Translations under genes and position numbers: made by a program
NCBI GenBank assembly: GCA_024234595.1
Contig: JACKNZ010000034.1
Coordinates: 1 to 11,971, forward strand
DNA length: 11,971 bases
Direction: 5' to 3'
DNA from: Moraxellaceae bacterium
GTDB taxonomy: Bacteria > Pseudomonadota > Gammaproteobacteria > Pseudomonadales > Moraxellaceae
Shown here: positions 1 through 6,717 of the stretch, piece by piece
Position numbering within the stretch: the first letter of the stretch is position 1
Layout: every line of letters starts with the position of its first letter
Notes under the pieces: generated by a model
Told to the model about the DNA's origin: nothing
What the model saw: the letters and a program-made list of their open reading frames with translations, nothing else
Databases searched by the model: none

Positions 1-858
1 TTATATCAAGTCGAAAACCGTGTTTTGACGATTACCCTCAACCGTCCCGAACAAATGAACGCTTTTACCGTAGAAATGGCTAATGAATTAGAACACGCCT
101 TTAAAACGGCCAGTGATGATGACAATGTGGGTGCAATTGTCGTGACAGGCGCAGGCAAAGCCTTTTGTGCAGGCATGGATTTAAGCAAACAAGGTAATGT
201 CTTTGGTTTAAATGAACAATTACAACCCACAATAGCCGATATGGAACAACGCTTAGATGACGAGACCATGATTGCAGGAGTACGAGACACAGGTGGTCGT
301 GTCACCTTGGCTATTTTTGATTGCAAAAAACCTGTCATTGGCGCGATAAATGGCGCAGCCGTAGGCATTGGCGCAACCATGACCTTGGCAATGGATATTC
401 GTTTAGCCTCCTCAAAAGCACGGATTGGTTTTGTGTTTGGCAAAATTGGGATTGTACCAGAAGCCTGCTCCAGCTGGTTTTTGCCGCGTATTGTGGGCAT
501 TAGCCAAGCCTTAGAATGGGTATATAGTGGTGATATTTTAACGGCCGAAGAAGCCCAACAAGGCCGTTTAGTCAAAGCGGTTTATAGCCCAGAAACCTTG
601 TTAGAAGAAGCGTATAAACTCGCTCATAAATTTATTGATAATCGTTCACCTGTTGCTATCGCCTTTGCTCGACAAATGATGTATCGCAATGCTGCACAAG
701 CACATCCCATTGAAGCACATAAAGTTGATTCTTTGGCAATGTTTTACACCAGTCTTGAAGATGGCAAAGAAGGCGTAAAATCCTTTTTAGAAAAACGCGC
801 CCCTGAATTTACAGGCAAAGCCAGTCAAATGCCTGAATTTTATCCTTGGTGGAAATAA
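1..858 (+). CDS. Enoyl-CoA hydratase/isomerase (crotonase) family protein, 5' end missing
   Basis: The reading frame is open from base 1 (LYQVENRVLTITLNRPEQMNAF in two pieces: LYQVENRVLT, then ITLNRPEQMNAF), so the start lies left of the window; the internal TTG at 25 is not the true start because conserved N-terminal crotonase strand residues precede it. Crotonase fold signatures are visible: NRPEQMNAF, the oxyanion-hole segment GKAFCAGMDLSK, a second oxyanion segment INGAAVGIGATMTLAMDIR, and GIVPEACSSWFLPR, which carries a glutamate at the position typical of catalytic Glu in hydratases. The family acts on acyl-CoA thioesters in the cytoplasm, as in fatty-acid or amino-acid catabolism; the exact substrate cannot be told. 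The stop lies 6 nt before mutM, so the two are probably co-transcribed. Confidence 0.93.
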   Translation, partial: LYQVENRVLTITLNRPEQMNAFTVEMANELEHAFKTASDDDNVGAIVVTGAGKAFCAGMDLSKQGNVFGLNEQLQPTIADMEQRLDDETMIAGVRDTGGRVTLAIFDCKKPVIGAINGAAVGIGATMTLAMDIRLASSKARIGFVFGKIGIVPEACSSWFLPRIVGISQALEWVYSGDILTAEEAQQGRLVKAVYSPETLLEEAYKLAHKFIDNRSPVAIAFARQMMYRNAAQAHPIEAHKVDSLAMFYTSLEDGKEGVKSFLEKRAPEFTGKASQMPEFYPWWK

Positions 859-864
859 CAAACC

Positions 865-1686
865 ATGCCCGAACTTCCCGAAGTCGAAACCACTAAGCAA
901 GGCTTAATACCACTCTTAGGCCAGCAAATTACGGCAGTCAACATCCGACAGCATCGCCTACGCCAACTCGTTCCAAATGAGTTACATCAATCGGTAGGCG
1001 CACAGTGTTTGAGCCTCTCTCGACGTGGCAAATATATTATTTTGCAAACCAGTCAAGGAAATATACTGATTCACTTGGGCATGTCGGGCAGCTTACGCTT
1101 ATGCTCGCCTCAAGAAGAATACCGCAAACACGACCATGTGACGCTCAATTTTGACAATCAACTGTCGCTACGTTATCACGACCCCCGCCGTTTTGGACTA
1201 TTTTTATGGCTTAATACCGACCCACTGCAACACGCTTTAATAGCCTCTTTGGGCGTTGAACCTTTAGCAACAGATTTTACCGCTGACTACTTATACCAAA
1301 AAAGCCGTAACAAAAAACTCGCCATCAAACAATTTATTATGGATAGTCATATTGTGGTAGGCGTGGGTAACATCTACGCCAACGAGGCTCTTTTTGCGTC
1401 CAAAATTCATCCTTTAACACCTAGCAATCAGCTACAGTTGGCAGACTATCAACGTTTACAAAGGCATATTGTTGACATTTTAAGCGCAGCGATTATAAGA
1501 GGCGGCACTACCTTACGCGATTTTGTAAATAGCCAAGGCGAAATGGGCTATTTTCAACAAGAGTTAATGGTCTATGGCAAAGAAGGCCAACCGTGCATTA
1601 TTTGTCAAAAACCACTGCAATTAGTGCGTATAAACAAGCGAAGTACGATATACTGTTCACAATGTCAGCCAGCTTTTTGCAGCTAG
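865..1686 (+). CDS. mutM: Formamidopyrimidine-DNA glycosylase (Fpg/MutM)
   Basis: This 273-residue protein is full length for MutM, a bifunctional glycosylase/AP lyase that removes 8-oxoguanine and formamidopyrimidines in base excision repair. It starts with PELPEVET, where the exposed Pro2 is the catalytic nucleophile and Glu3 its partner. Lys56 (RRGKY), the intercalating Met73 (LGMSGSLR), and Arg108/Phe110 (DPRRFGLF) match the known lesion-probing residues. The C-terminal zinc finger has Cys244, Cys247, Cys264 and Cys267, with Arg259 in the finger hairpin. The start is fixed by the required MPE N-terminus. There is no clear Shine-Dalgarno in the 6-nt gap after the crotonase gene, which suggests translational coupling. 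No terminator is seen after it. Confidence 0.98.
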   Translation: MPELPEVETTKQGLIPLLGQQITAVNIRQHRLRQLVPNELHQSVGAQCLSLSRRGKYIILQTSQGNILIHLGMSGSLRLCSPQEEYRKHDHVTLNFDNQLSLRYHDPRRFGLFLWLNTDPLQHALIASLGVEPLATDFTADYLYQKSRNKKLAIKQFIMDSHIVVGVGNIYANEALFASKIHPLTPSNQLQLADYQRLQRHIVDILSAAIIRGGTTLRDFVNSQGEMGYFQQELMVYGKEGQPCIICQKPLQLVRINKRSTIYCSQCQPAFCS

Positions 1687-1862
1687 GGCTTGCATCTCTA
1701 CATAACAACGATTAGATTCAACACAATAAAAATTTATAGCCATTAGCCACAATTAGCTCACAAATTAACGCTATGTTTGCTTAATTTTATTGATTAGAAT
1801 CGTGATATAGGCTGTTGATATTAGACTCAATCAACACTTTACTTCTTAACAAGGAGATTATA

Positions 1863-2207
1863 ATGAGTTTGTTTTCTCGCCGTACATTAAGCACAGGTGC
1901 GTTTTTATTGGCAACGCTCAGCGCGACGCCCTCCTTTGCCGAAGAATTTATGGATGACCAAGTGAATACTCGTCCCAGTGCTGGCGCAATGGCCTTAGAC
2001 GTAGTTGTCGCTCGTCCTATGTTATTTGCTTTAACCTTAGGTGGTACTGCCGCTTTTGTTGCTTCCTTACCCTTTACTGCCCTAGGTGGTAATGTCGAAG
2101 AAGCAGCCAAAACCTTAGTTATCGGACCTGCCAAATCAACATTTACCCGTTGTATGGGATGTACTGCCACTCAAGACGCGCTTAAAGATAGAGAGATGGT
2201 TAAATAA
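1863..2207 (+). CDS. Small exported or membrane protein of unknown function
   Basis: The 114-residue product starts at the ATG at 1863, chosen because AAGGAG lies a few bases upstream; an in-frame ATG at 1815 has no such site and would spoil the signal peptide. Residues 1-26 form a signal peptide (SRR, hydrophobic core TGAFLLATLS, then SFA before EE). After a short polar stretch, residues 45-75 (LDVVVARPMLFALTLGGTAA and onward to LGGN) form one hydrophobic segment, followed by EEAAKTLVIGPAKSTFTR. This pattern resembles short proteins of gammaproteobacteria that are sometimes auto-named multidrug transporter without evidence; transport is not supported by a single helix. Cys97 and Cys100 form a CxxC near the C-terminus. 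The function is unknown. Confidence 0.85.
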   Translation: MSLFSRRTLSTGAFLLATLSATPSFAEEFMDDQVNTRPSAGAMALDVVVARPMLFALTLGGTAAFVASLPFTALGGNVEEAAKTLVIGPAKSTFTRCMGCTATQDALKDREMVK

Positions 2208-2213
2208 CAATTT

Positions 2214-2259
2214 GCTTTTTGCAAATAAAAGTAGCTTTTTGCAAAAAACTTGCTAAAAT
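2214..2259 (+). promoter_or_regulatory. Candidate promoter with two 12-bp direct repeats
   Basis: GCTTTTTGCAAA occurs at 2214-2225 and again at 2234-2245, exactly 20 bp (about two helical turns) apart; the second copy lies in the perfect palindrome TTTTTGCAAAAA (2236-2247). An extended -10-like TGCTAAAAT follows at 2251-2259, then GCGCGC. This could be a promoter with an operator for a short transcript ending at the terminator at 2292-2326. No good -35 hexamer is seen. The assignment is inference. Confidence 0.35.
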
Positions 2260-2265
2260 GCGCGC

Positions 2266-2326
2266 AGGATTAAAAGATTTAATCCCTTTTCACCCCGCCA
2301 ATCCTACTTGTTGGTGGGGTTTTTTT
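2266..2326 (+). ncRNA. Candidate small RNA of about 60 nt
   Basis: Downstream of an extended -10-like box, a perfect stem GGATTAAA / TTTAATCC (2267-2274 with 2278-2285, loop AGA) is followed by CCTTTTCA and then by a strong intrinsic terminator. Two hairpins in about 60 nt after a promoter-like element is a common small-RNA layout. The alternative is that this is only the 3' untranslated end of the gene at 1863-2207. No known RNA family was recognised. Confidence 0.3.
2292..2326 (+). terminator. Intrinsic terminator
   Basis: Stem ACCCCGCCAA (2292-2301) pairs with TTGGTGGGGT (2311-2320) with one G-U pair, followed by seven T (2320-2326) and then ATG. It ends plus-strand transcription coming from the gene at 1863 or from the candidate small RNA. 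On the minus strand the hairpin is not followed by a T tract, so it does not serve the yfhL side well. Its last bases overlap the yfhL stop codon. Confidence 0.85.
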
Positions 2327-2576
2327 ATGCCCGTAATTTAAGCTTTTCGACTTTGACTAGCAAATCTTCATTGCTTTCGACATGACGTGGGTCTAAAGGA
2401 ATACAACTGACTGGACACACTGTTTGGCATTGTGGTTCGTCAAAATGACCCACACACTCAGTACACAAACCTGCATCTATCTCATAAATGTCTGGCCCTT
2501 GAAAAATGGCTTTGTTAGGACAAACAGGTTCACACACATCACAGTTAATACATTCATCGGTAATCATCAGTGCCAT
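2325..2576 (-). CDS. yfhL: YfhL-family 2[4Fe-4S] ferredoxin
   Basis: The 83-residue protein carries two iron-sulfur motifs. The first is C9-x2-C12-x2-C15-x3-C19-P. The second is C38-x2-C41-x8-C50-x3-C54-P with an extra C58, the widened spacing typical of the YfhL/dicluster ferredoxin group. Such proteins are small cytoplasmic electron carriers; the redox partner is not known here. The start is MALMITDECINC, with AAGG about 9 nt upstream at the end of coaD. It lies 5 nt downstream of coaD, the same pairing seen in pseudomonads and other gammaproteobacteria, so both are expected on one transcript. The stop codon runs into the T tract of the opposing terminator, giving a compact convergent end. 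Confidence 0.93.
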   Translation of the reverse strand: MALMITDECINCDVCEPVCPNKAIFQGPDIYEIDAGLCTECVGHFDEPQCQTVCPVSCIPLDPRHVESNEDLLVKVEKLKLRA

Positions 2577-2581
2577 AACAA

Positions 2582-3073
2582 TTAACCTTGCACTGCAAAT
2601 TTGCGATTAAAGGCAGCCACCACGTCGGGCGAAACAAACTTAGACACATCGCCACCCAAACGAGCAATTTCTCGTACCAATGTAGAGGAAATAAAAGATA
2701 AATTCTCGGAAGGGGTTAAAAATACCGTTTCAAAATCTTCCACCAACTGTCGGTTCATATTGGCGAGTTGAAATTCATATTCAAAATCTGATACTGCACG
2801 CAAACCTCTCAAAACCGCGGTTGCCTGCTGCTCTTGCACGAACTTAGCTAATAATTGACTAAAACCACAGACCTTAACATTAGGTAAGTGAGCAGTTACT
2901 TGGCGTACCAACTCCACACGCTCGTTTAAATCAAATAATGGCTTTTTGTGATGCCCTGCCGCTACCGCTACCACCACTTCATCAAATAAACGTGAAGCTC
3001 TTTCAACAAGGTCTTTATGGCCATTGGTAATAGGGTCAAACGTACCAGGGTAGATAACACGGGTAAAGGTCAT
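2582..3073 (-). CDS. coaD: Phosphopantetheine adenylyltransferase (CoaD)
   Basis: CoaD transfers AMP from ATP to 4'-phosphopantetheine, giving dephospho-CoA, the penultimate step of coenzyme A synthesis. The product is 163 residues, close to the usual 159-165. It shows the nucleotidyltransferase motif YPGTFDPITNGH (residues 8-19, His19 for ATP phosphate binding), HHKKPLF, LRGLRAVSDFEYE, and the C-terminal ISSTLVREIARLGGDVSKFV. An in-frame ATG 21 nt further upstream (3094) exists, but the ATG at 3073 has GGAGG at an ideal 8-nt spacing and gives the conserved short N-terminus. It is followed by the ferredoxin gene after 5 nt. Confidence 0.97.
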   Translation of the reverse strand: MTFTRVIYPGTFDPITNGHKDLVERASRLFDEVVVAVAAGHHKKPLFDLNERVELVRQVTAHLPNVKVCGFSQLLAKFVQEQQATAVLRGLRAVSDFEYEFQLANMNRQLVEDFETVFLTPSENLSFISSTLVREIARLGGDVSKFVSPDVVAAFNRKFAVQG

Positions 3074-3080
3074 GGGCAAA

Positions 3081-3085
3081 GCCTC
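3081..3085 (-). promoter_or_regulatory. Ribosome binding site deciding the coaD start
   Basis: GGAGG on the minus strand lies 8 nt before the ATG at 3073. It falls inside the possible N-terminal extension from the ATG at 3094, so it supports the shorter CoaD. Confidence 0.75.
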
Positions 3086-3158
3086 CATATTCAATTCATT
3101 CTTAGACAGTCGTTAAACGCGCTAATAGTACCCAAATATGCAGGCTTTCGCAAAAGCA

Positions 3159-3794
3159 TTACTCAGGCGTAATCGTTGCTACTGCCCTGCCTAACTTTTC
3201 TTCTGGCCATGCTTTTACTTCGCCTAAAGAACCATCAGCCGTAATTGTTGTGCCTAAACCCGCTTTATCAAGCTCCACTTGGCCTTTGTCATTTTTTACA
3301 TATACACCTTTACCACTCAGCATAATGACATCCAAAGCTCCATCAGGGCTTACACCATAGCCTCCCCAAAAATCAGTACCACGTACACCAATCGTGGCAA
3401 CAGATGTTTTAACTTCAAATTTATGTGGACGTTTGGTGATTGAGCCTGTAATACTTCTAAACGCCCCCTGTAATAAATCAAACAATGCTACGTTTGGCTG
3501 TTTGCGATAAATTTTATATTCCTTAATCACTAATGCACTATCTTTACCTACCGTCAGCTTAGTGCCATCACGCAACTTTAATTCGGCTATTGAGCCAAAC
3601 GCTGTGGTAAATTTATCGCCTTTACAAATTTTTGTCCCCTCTGTTGGTGTGATGGTGTTGTTATGACGCTCTAGCTCAACCTTTCCTTTAATTTGTGTTA
3701 CTTCACCCACTCGACACTGATGACGCGGTGTATGGTCGGCCAATACTTGCGTGCTCAAGCCCAACAAAATAGGCAATAGATAAATTTTCTTCAT
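3159..3794 (-). CDS. Exported FecR-domain protein
   Basis: From the ATG at 3794 the product has 211 residues. Residues 1-19 (MKKIYLLPILLGLSTQVLA) form a clear signal peptide, so the protein is periplasmic or surface exposed. The body is a FecR domain (PF04773 type): VGEVTQIKGKVELER, a middle GDKFTTAFGSIAELKLRDGTKLTVGKD (given here in parts: GDKFTTAFGS, AELKLRDGTKL), then FEVKTSVATIGVRGTDFWGGY, where SVATIGVRGTDF is the family hallmark. Cys27 and Cys57 could form a disulfide. Stand-alone FecR-domain proteins of this kind have no established single role; there is no sigma factor or TonB receptor beside it, so it should not be called an iron-dicitrate regulator. An in-frame ATG at 3812 would add six residues; neither start has a strong ribosome site. 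Confidence 0.88.
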   Translation of the reverse strand: MKKIYLLPILLGLSTQVLADHTPRHQCRVGEVTQIKGKVELERHNNTITPTEGTKICKGDKFTTAFGSIAELKLRDGTKLTVGKDSALVIKEYKIYRKQPNVALFDLLQGAFRSITGSITKRPHKFEVKTSVATIGVRGTDFWGGYGVSPDGALDVIMLSGKGVYVKNDKGQVELDKAGLGTTITADGSLGEVKAWPEEKLGRAVATITPE

Positions 3795-3910
3795 AAAACA
3801 TACTCTACTCATAACAGCATTTTTATCCTAAAAAAATACGGACTAGACCTTATTTTTTGGACACCTTCGTGACGATTGAAACATATCTCTTTTAGCAAGT
3901 TATTTTGGTG

Positions 3911-3937
3911 CTGTCAGCTGATTATCTTTGCTACAAT
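3911..3937 (+). promoter_or_regulatory. Candidate smpB promoter
   Basis: The extended -10 TGCTACAAT (3929-3937) is preceded by weak -35 candidates (CTGTCA at 3911, TTGGTG at 3905). It would give an untranslated leader of roughly 100 nt before smpB. An imperfect palindrome GTTTGTAAAC lies just downstream (3945-3954). The divergent region 3795-4043 should also hold the promoter of the FecR gene, which could not be located. Confidence 0.4.
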
Positions 3938-4043
3938 TTATACAGTTTGTAAACAGATGTGATTGTGATACAGAGAAGATAAGGACTTAAACACTACTTT
4001 TAGGCACAATAGCACCATAATTTTAGTTGTAGATTAAAGAGAT

Positions 4044-4514
4044 ATGAATAAAAAACACGATTCTGGTTCTAATACCATTGCCCAAAACAAACGGGCGCGT
4101 CACGATTATTTTATTGAAGACACCTTTGAGGCTGGCATAGTGTTGCAAGGTTGGGAAGTAAAAGCCTTGCGAGCAGGCAGAATGTCTTTAGTGGACTCTT
4201 ATGTGATATTAAAAGATGGCGAAGCTTTTTTACTAGGTTCCAACATTACGCCTTTGCTGTCGACCTCTACTCATTATGTACCAGAAGCGACTCGCACCCG
4301 TAAATTATTACTCAATAGACGCGAAATTAACCGTTTAATTGGTGCTGTACAACAAAAAGGTTATACCTGTGTGGCTTTGTCTTTTTATTGGAAAAACGGT
4401 TTAGCTAAATGTCAAATTGGTTTAGCTAAAGGCAAACAACTGCACGACAAACGCCATGCCGAAAAAGACCGCGACTGGCAGCGCGAAAAACAGCGTATTT
4501 TTAGAAATAACTAA
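4044..4514 (+). CDS. smpB: SsrA-binding protein SmpB
   Basis: This 156-residue protein has the usual SmpB length. SmpB binds the tRNA-like domain of tmRNA and brings it to stalled ribosomes for trans-translation. Visible signatures are IAQNKRARHDYFIEDTFEAG near the N-terminus, GWEVKALRAGRMSLVDSYV, YWKNGLAKCQIGLAKGKQLHDKR, and the basic C-terminal tail (WQREKQRIFRNN) that enters the empty mRNA channel. AAAGAG precedes the ATG by a short spacer. It lies 67 nt upstream of ssrA, its functional partner, an arrangement common in proteobacteria. Confidence 0.98.
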   Translation: MNKKHDSGSNTIAQNKRARHDYFIEDTFEAGIVLQGWEVKALRAGRMSLVDSYVILKDGEAFLLGSNITPLLSTSTHYVPEATRTRKLLLNRREINRLIGAVQQKGYTCVALSFYWKNGLAKCQIGLAKGKQLHDKRHAEKDRDWQREKQRIFRNN

Positions 4515-4533
4515 AAATTACACGTTAACCACC

Positions 4534-4570
4534 TTGAAAACACAAAGCTTGCCTAGATATATGATATATT
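4534..4570 (+). promoter_or_regulatory. Candidate ssrA promoter
   Basis: TTGAAA (4534-4539) is followed after 18 bp by TATATG (4558-4563), with a second -10-like TATATT at 4565-4570. Either would start a precursor a few bases before the mature 5' end at 4582, which RNase P would trim. The choice between the two -10 boxes cannot be made by eye. Confidence 0.45.
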
Positions 4571-4674
4571 AGTAAAACTTTGGGGATGACATGGCTTCGA
4601 CGGCGGTGATGAAACTCTGAGGTGCATGTCGAGAGTGAGGTACCTCTCGTAAATACAAATCTCAAAATATAGTC

Positions 4675-4707
4675 GCAAACGACGAAACCTACGCACTCGC
4701 AGCTTAA
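4675..4707 (+). other. tmRNA tag-peptide reading frame
   Basis: Resume codon GCA at 4675, then codons for ANDETYALAA, ending at TAA 4705-4707. The LAA end is the signal recognised by ClpXP/ClpAP-type proteases in related bacteria. Confidence 0.95.
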
Positions 4708-4906
4708 TAGTTAGCGAAACAATGAACCCATGTGTCGGTGGCTGGGGGATTTGGGCGTAACGCTACACTGACTACGCTTTGTGTCTTGTCTCGCGGCACA
4801 AATCTAAAACTTAGAGAATCGTTGGCTACACCCTGTTTGTCGGGTCGGAGTCGATTAAAACAATAGACATAACTAAACATGTAGAGCCAAGAGCGTAGTG
4901 CTGACG

Positions 4907-4937
4907 GACGCGGGTTCAATTCCCGCCATCTCCACCA
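4907..4937 (+). other. Putative left attachment site in the ssrA 3' end
   Basis: The T-arm and acceptor part of tmRNA is a well known target for P4-type integrases, and one is encoded about 530 bp downstream in the usual orientation. The exact core length cannot be told because the right-end copy is outside the window. No second copy of this 3' end was seen within the window. Confidence 0.6.
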
Positions 4938-4980
4938 TTTGATATTTCAATAAGCTACAAAAAACTCCAAAACCCTAATA

Positions 4981-5005
4981 AAAACCGCTACTTAGCGGTT
5001 TTTTT
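4981..5005 (+). terminator. Intrinsic terminator downstream of ssrA
   Basis: AAAACCGCTA (4981-4990) and TAGCGGTTTT (4993-5002) form a stem closed by a small loop, and T runs from 4999 to 5005, followed by ATG. It ends tmRNA transcription 44 nt after the CCA end. Because it lies inside the element relative to the attachment site, the element probably brings its own terminator. Confidence 0.8.
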
Positions 5006-5050
5006 ATGCACAATCAAATCCAAAGAACCTTAATACCATCTAATTCATTT

Positions 5051-5100
5051 TTACGGTAACCTCAACGGTAACGGCACTTTTCGCTAGGTTGTTACCGTAA
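5051..5100 (+). repeat. ACGGTAAC repeat cluster, putative integrase or excisionase arm sites
   Basis: TTACGGTAAC (5051-5060) is perfectly inverted as GTTACCGTAA (5091-5100), and a third unit ACGGTAAC lies at 5065-5072. The cluster is between the attachment site and the integrase gene, where tyrosine recombinases of this class bind arm-type sites. The function is inferred from position only. Confidence 0.5.
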
Positions 5101-5405
5101 TGTCTTACTCCAAAGAGCTACAAAAACTAGATTCTTGCTTTGCAACTTCCATGACTTTAACTCAGTCTTACGCCCTATTTTCATTTAGACGACACATCAA
5201 AAATCATTATCTCAAGTCAATTTCTTCACAGGCTCTTATTGCTCACTTTGCAAAAGAATTGTTAACTTTTGTAAATAAACGTCTCATTTATCCCTCAAAT
5301 TTTCATCTAACTAAATCTAACAAGCCACCAAAAGAACCAATAAAGCTCAAAAATTTAACTCAACCCATTGAATTTACTTACTTTTATTTAAAGCCTATAT
5401 TTTAA
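5100..5405 (+). CDS. Doubtful hypothetical ORF of 101 codons
   Basis: The frame opens at an ATG that overlaps the last base of the inverted repeat and has no visible ribosome binding site. The product is rich in K, N, L and F, with no recognised domain, no signal peptide and no clear membrane segment; its C-terminal half (KSNKPPKEPIKLKNL and onward) looks unstructured. The region 4938-5468 is otherwise occupied by a terminator, repeats and a palindrome. It may be a non-coding spacer or a fragment. An excisionase-like gene is often found near such integrases, but nothing here resembles a helix-turn-helix excisionase. Confidence 0.2.
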   Translation: MSYSKELQKLDSCFATSMTLTQSYALFSFRRHIKNHYLKSISSQALIAHFAKELLTFVNKRLIYPSNFHLTKSNKPPKEPIKLKNLTQPIEFTYFYLKPIF

Positions 5406-5411
5406 AGTAGT

Positions 5412-5434
5412 ACTTAACGAAGACGTTGTTAAGT
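5412..5434 (+). promoter_or_regulatory. Inverted repeat upstream of the integrase gene, possible operator
   Basis: ACTTAAC (5412-5418) and GTTAAGT (5428-5434) flank a 9-bp centre, with inner AACG/CGTT symmetry. It sits 35 bp before the integrase start and has no T tract, so it looks more like a protein-binding site than a terminator. Confidence 0.35.
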
Positions 5435-5468
5435 TCTACCCCCATTTTTATTTTATTGGAGCAAAAAA

Positions 5469-6698
5469 ATGTCATTAACCGATACGCGCTGTAAGGGAGC
5501 AAAACCTCAAGAGAGTGACTATAAAATATCTGACGGAAAGGGACTGTATATGATTGTCAAAACCACTGGGGCTAAATGGTGGCGTTTTGATTATAGCTTT
5601 GACGGTAAGCGTAAAACGCTATCTTTAGGGACATACCCCGACATCAGCTTAAAAATTGCGAGAGAGAGACGTGACGAATATCGGCGCATGGTAGCGACAG
5701 GTATTGACCCCTCCGCCAATCGCAAAGCCAGTAAATTAGTTGAATCCATTGAGGTAAAAGACTGTTTCAAACTAATTGCTGTTGAATGGCTGAATGTTAA
5801 AAAATCTGAATGGGTTTCTAGCCATTATTCAAAAATTGAATCCCGTTTACAACGAGACATTTTTCCATGGATTGGCGATAAATCAATCATCGAAATTAAA
5901 CCGATTGAAATTTTAAATGTCTTAAAACGTATTCAAGATAGAGGTAGTCTTGAAACAGCTCATCGTGCAAAATCTGATATTAGTCAAATTTTTCGTTATG
6001 CCATTCAAACCGATAGAGCGCAAAATAACCCTACAATTCATTTAGGCGGTGCACTCAAAACTCCCAAAGAAAAGCACATGGCCTCTATTGTTGAGCCTGA
6101 AAAAGTTGGAGATTTGCTACGTCAAATTGACAGCTATGAAGGCACATTTATTGTACGTTGTGCCTTACAACTTGCACCTTTAGTCTTTGTAAGGCCTGGC
6201 GAGCTAAGACAAGCTCAGTGGAAAGATATTAACTTAGAAACGGCTGAGTGGCGATTTAAAGCCAGCAAAACACATCAAGACCATATTGTGCCACTATCCA
6301 AACAAGCCGTAGAAATTTTGAAAGCCATTCAGCCCTATTCAGGTCATGGTTTATATGTATTTCCTAGTTTGCGTGGCGATGATCGTCCGATGAGTAATAA
6401 TGCCATTTTATCCGCATTTAGACGTATGGGCATTGAAAAAGAAGAAATGTCAGGACATGGTTTTAGAGCAATGGCTAGAACACTTTTAGCAGAGCGACTT
6501 CGTTTTCCTGATGGAATTATTGAACATCAATTAGCACATCAAGTGCGTGATGTGCATGGTCGTGCTTATAATCGAACCAGCTTTCTAAATGATCGCAAAA
6601 AAATGATGCAAGACTGGGCTAATTATCTTGATAATCTTAGAAAAGGTGAAGACGTTTTACCTGATGGCTTTACACCTCTTCACTCAATGCAGTATTAA
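5469..6698 (+). CDS. P4-type tyrosine recombinase/integrase
   Basis: The 409-residue protein starts at the ATG at 5469, preceded by GGAG at a good spacing. Residues 1-88 form the DUF4102/P4-integrase arm-binding domain (CKGAKPQESDYKISDGKGLY, then WWRFDYSFDGKRKTLSLGTYPDISLKIAR in two parts). Residues about 100-190 are the core-binding SAM-like domain, and 205-385 the catalytic domain. The catalytic set is complete: Arg242 (FVRPGELR), probable Lys267, His330-x-x-Arg333 (GHGFRAMAR), His357 (HQLAHQVRD) and nucleophile Tyr367 (GRAYNRT). It cuts and joins DNA at the attachment sites; location next to the ssrA 3' end identifies its likely target. It appears intact, so the element may still be able to move. 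Confidence 0.96.
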   Translation: MSLTDTRCKGAKPQESDYKISDGKGLYMIVKTTGAKWWRFDYSFDGKRKTLSLGTYPDISLKIARERRDEYRRMVATGIDPSANRKASKLVESIEVKDCFKLIAVEWLNVKKSEWVSSHYSKIESRLQRDIFPWIGDKSIIEIKPIEILNVLKRIQDRGSLETAHRAKSDISQIFRYAIQTDRAQNNPTIHLGGALKTPKEKHMASIVEPEKVGDLLRQIDSYEGTFIVRCALQLAPLVFVRPGELRQAQWKDINLETAEWRFKASKTHQDHIVPLSKQAVEILKAIQPYSGHGLYVFPSLRGDDRPMSNNAILSAFRRMGIEKEEMSGHGFRAMARTLLAERLRFPDGIIEHQLAHQVRDVHGRAYNRTSFLNDRKKMMQDWANYLDNLRKGEDVLPDGFTPLHSMQY

Positions 6699-6717
6699 AC
6701 TAATGGTAATCATTATT
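6699..6717 (+). promoter_or_regulatory. Fur-box-like sequence
   Basis: This 19-mer matches the classical Fur consensus at 15 of 19 positions, including an uninterrupted TAATCATTAT. It lies directly after the integrase stop and about 30 bp upstream of a TATAAT box. Such AT-rich matches can arise by chance, and no iron gene follows. Confidence 0.3.

Larger units (their letters stand above)
4582..4937 (+). ncRNA. ssrA: Transfer-messenger RNA (tmRNA, SsrA)
   Basis: The 356-nt one-piece tmRNA begins GGGGATGACATGGCTTCGAC and ends with the T-arm GCGGGTTCAATTCCCGC and CATCTCC-ACCA. The acceptor stem pairs GGGGATG with CATCTCC and contains the G3-U70 pair that marks alanine identity, with A73 and an encoded CCA at 4935-4937. 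The message part starts at GCA 4675 and encodes ANDETYALAA followed by TAA and an in-frame-independent TAG. With the alanine carried by tmRNA, the degradation tag is AANDETYALAA, close to the E. coli tag. It rescues stalled ribosomes together with SmpB encoded just upstream. Its 3' end is the apparent integration site of the downstream element. Confidence 0.98.

Noticed and set aside
25..27. TTG as start of the crotonase gene
   Set aside because: The frame stays open to base 1 and encodes conserved family residues upstream, so the gene simply starts outside the window.
6..575. Minus-strand frame of 189 codons
   Set aside because: It is antisense to the crotonase coding region and shows no domain or ribosome site.
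3159..3794. FecR-domain protein as a ferric-citrate anti-sigma regulator
   Set aside because: It has a cleavable signal peptide, no transmembrane anchor like FecR, and no sigma factor or TonB receptor next to it.
4704..4919. Minus-strand frame of 71 codons
   Set aside because: It lies inside the tmRNA gene and reflects RNA structure, not protein coding.
5051..5100. Short repeats as a CRISPR array
   Set aside because: The units are only 8-10 bp, partly inverted and irregularly spaced, and no cas gene is near.
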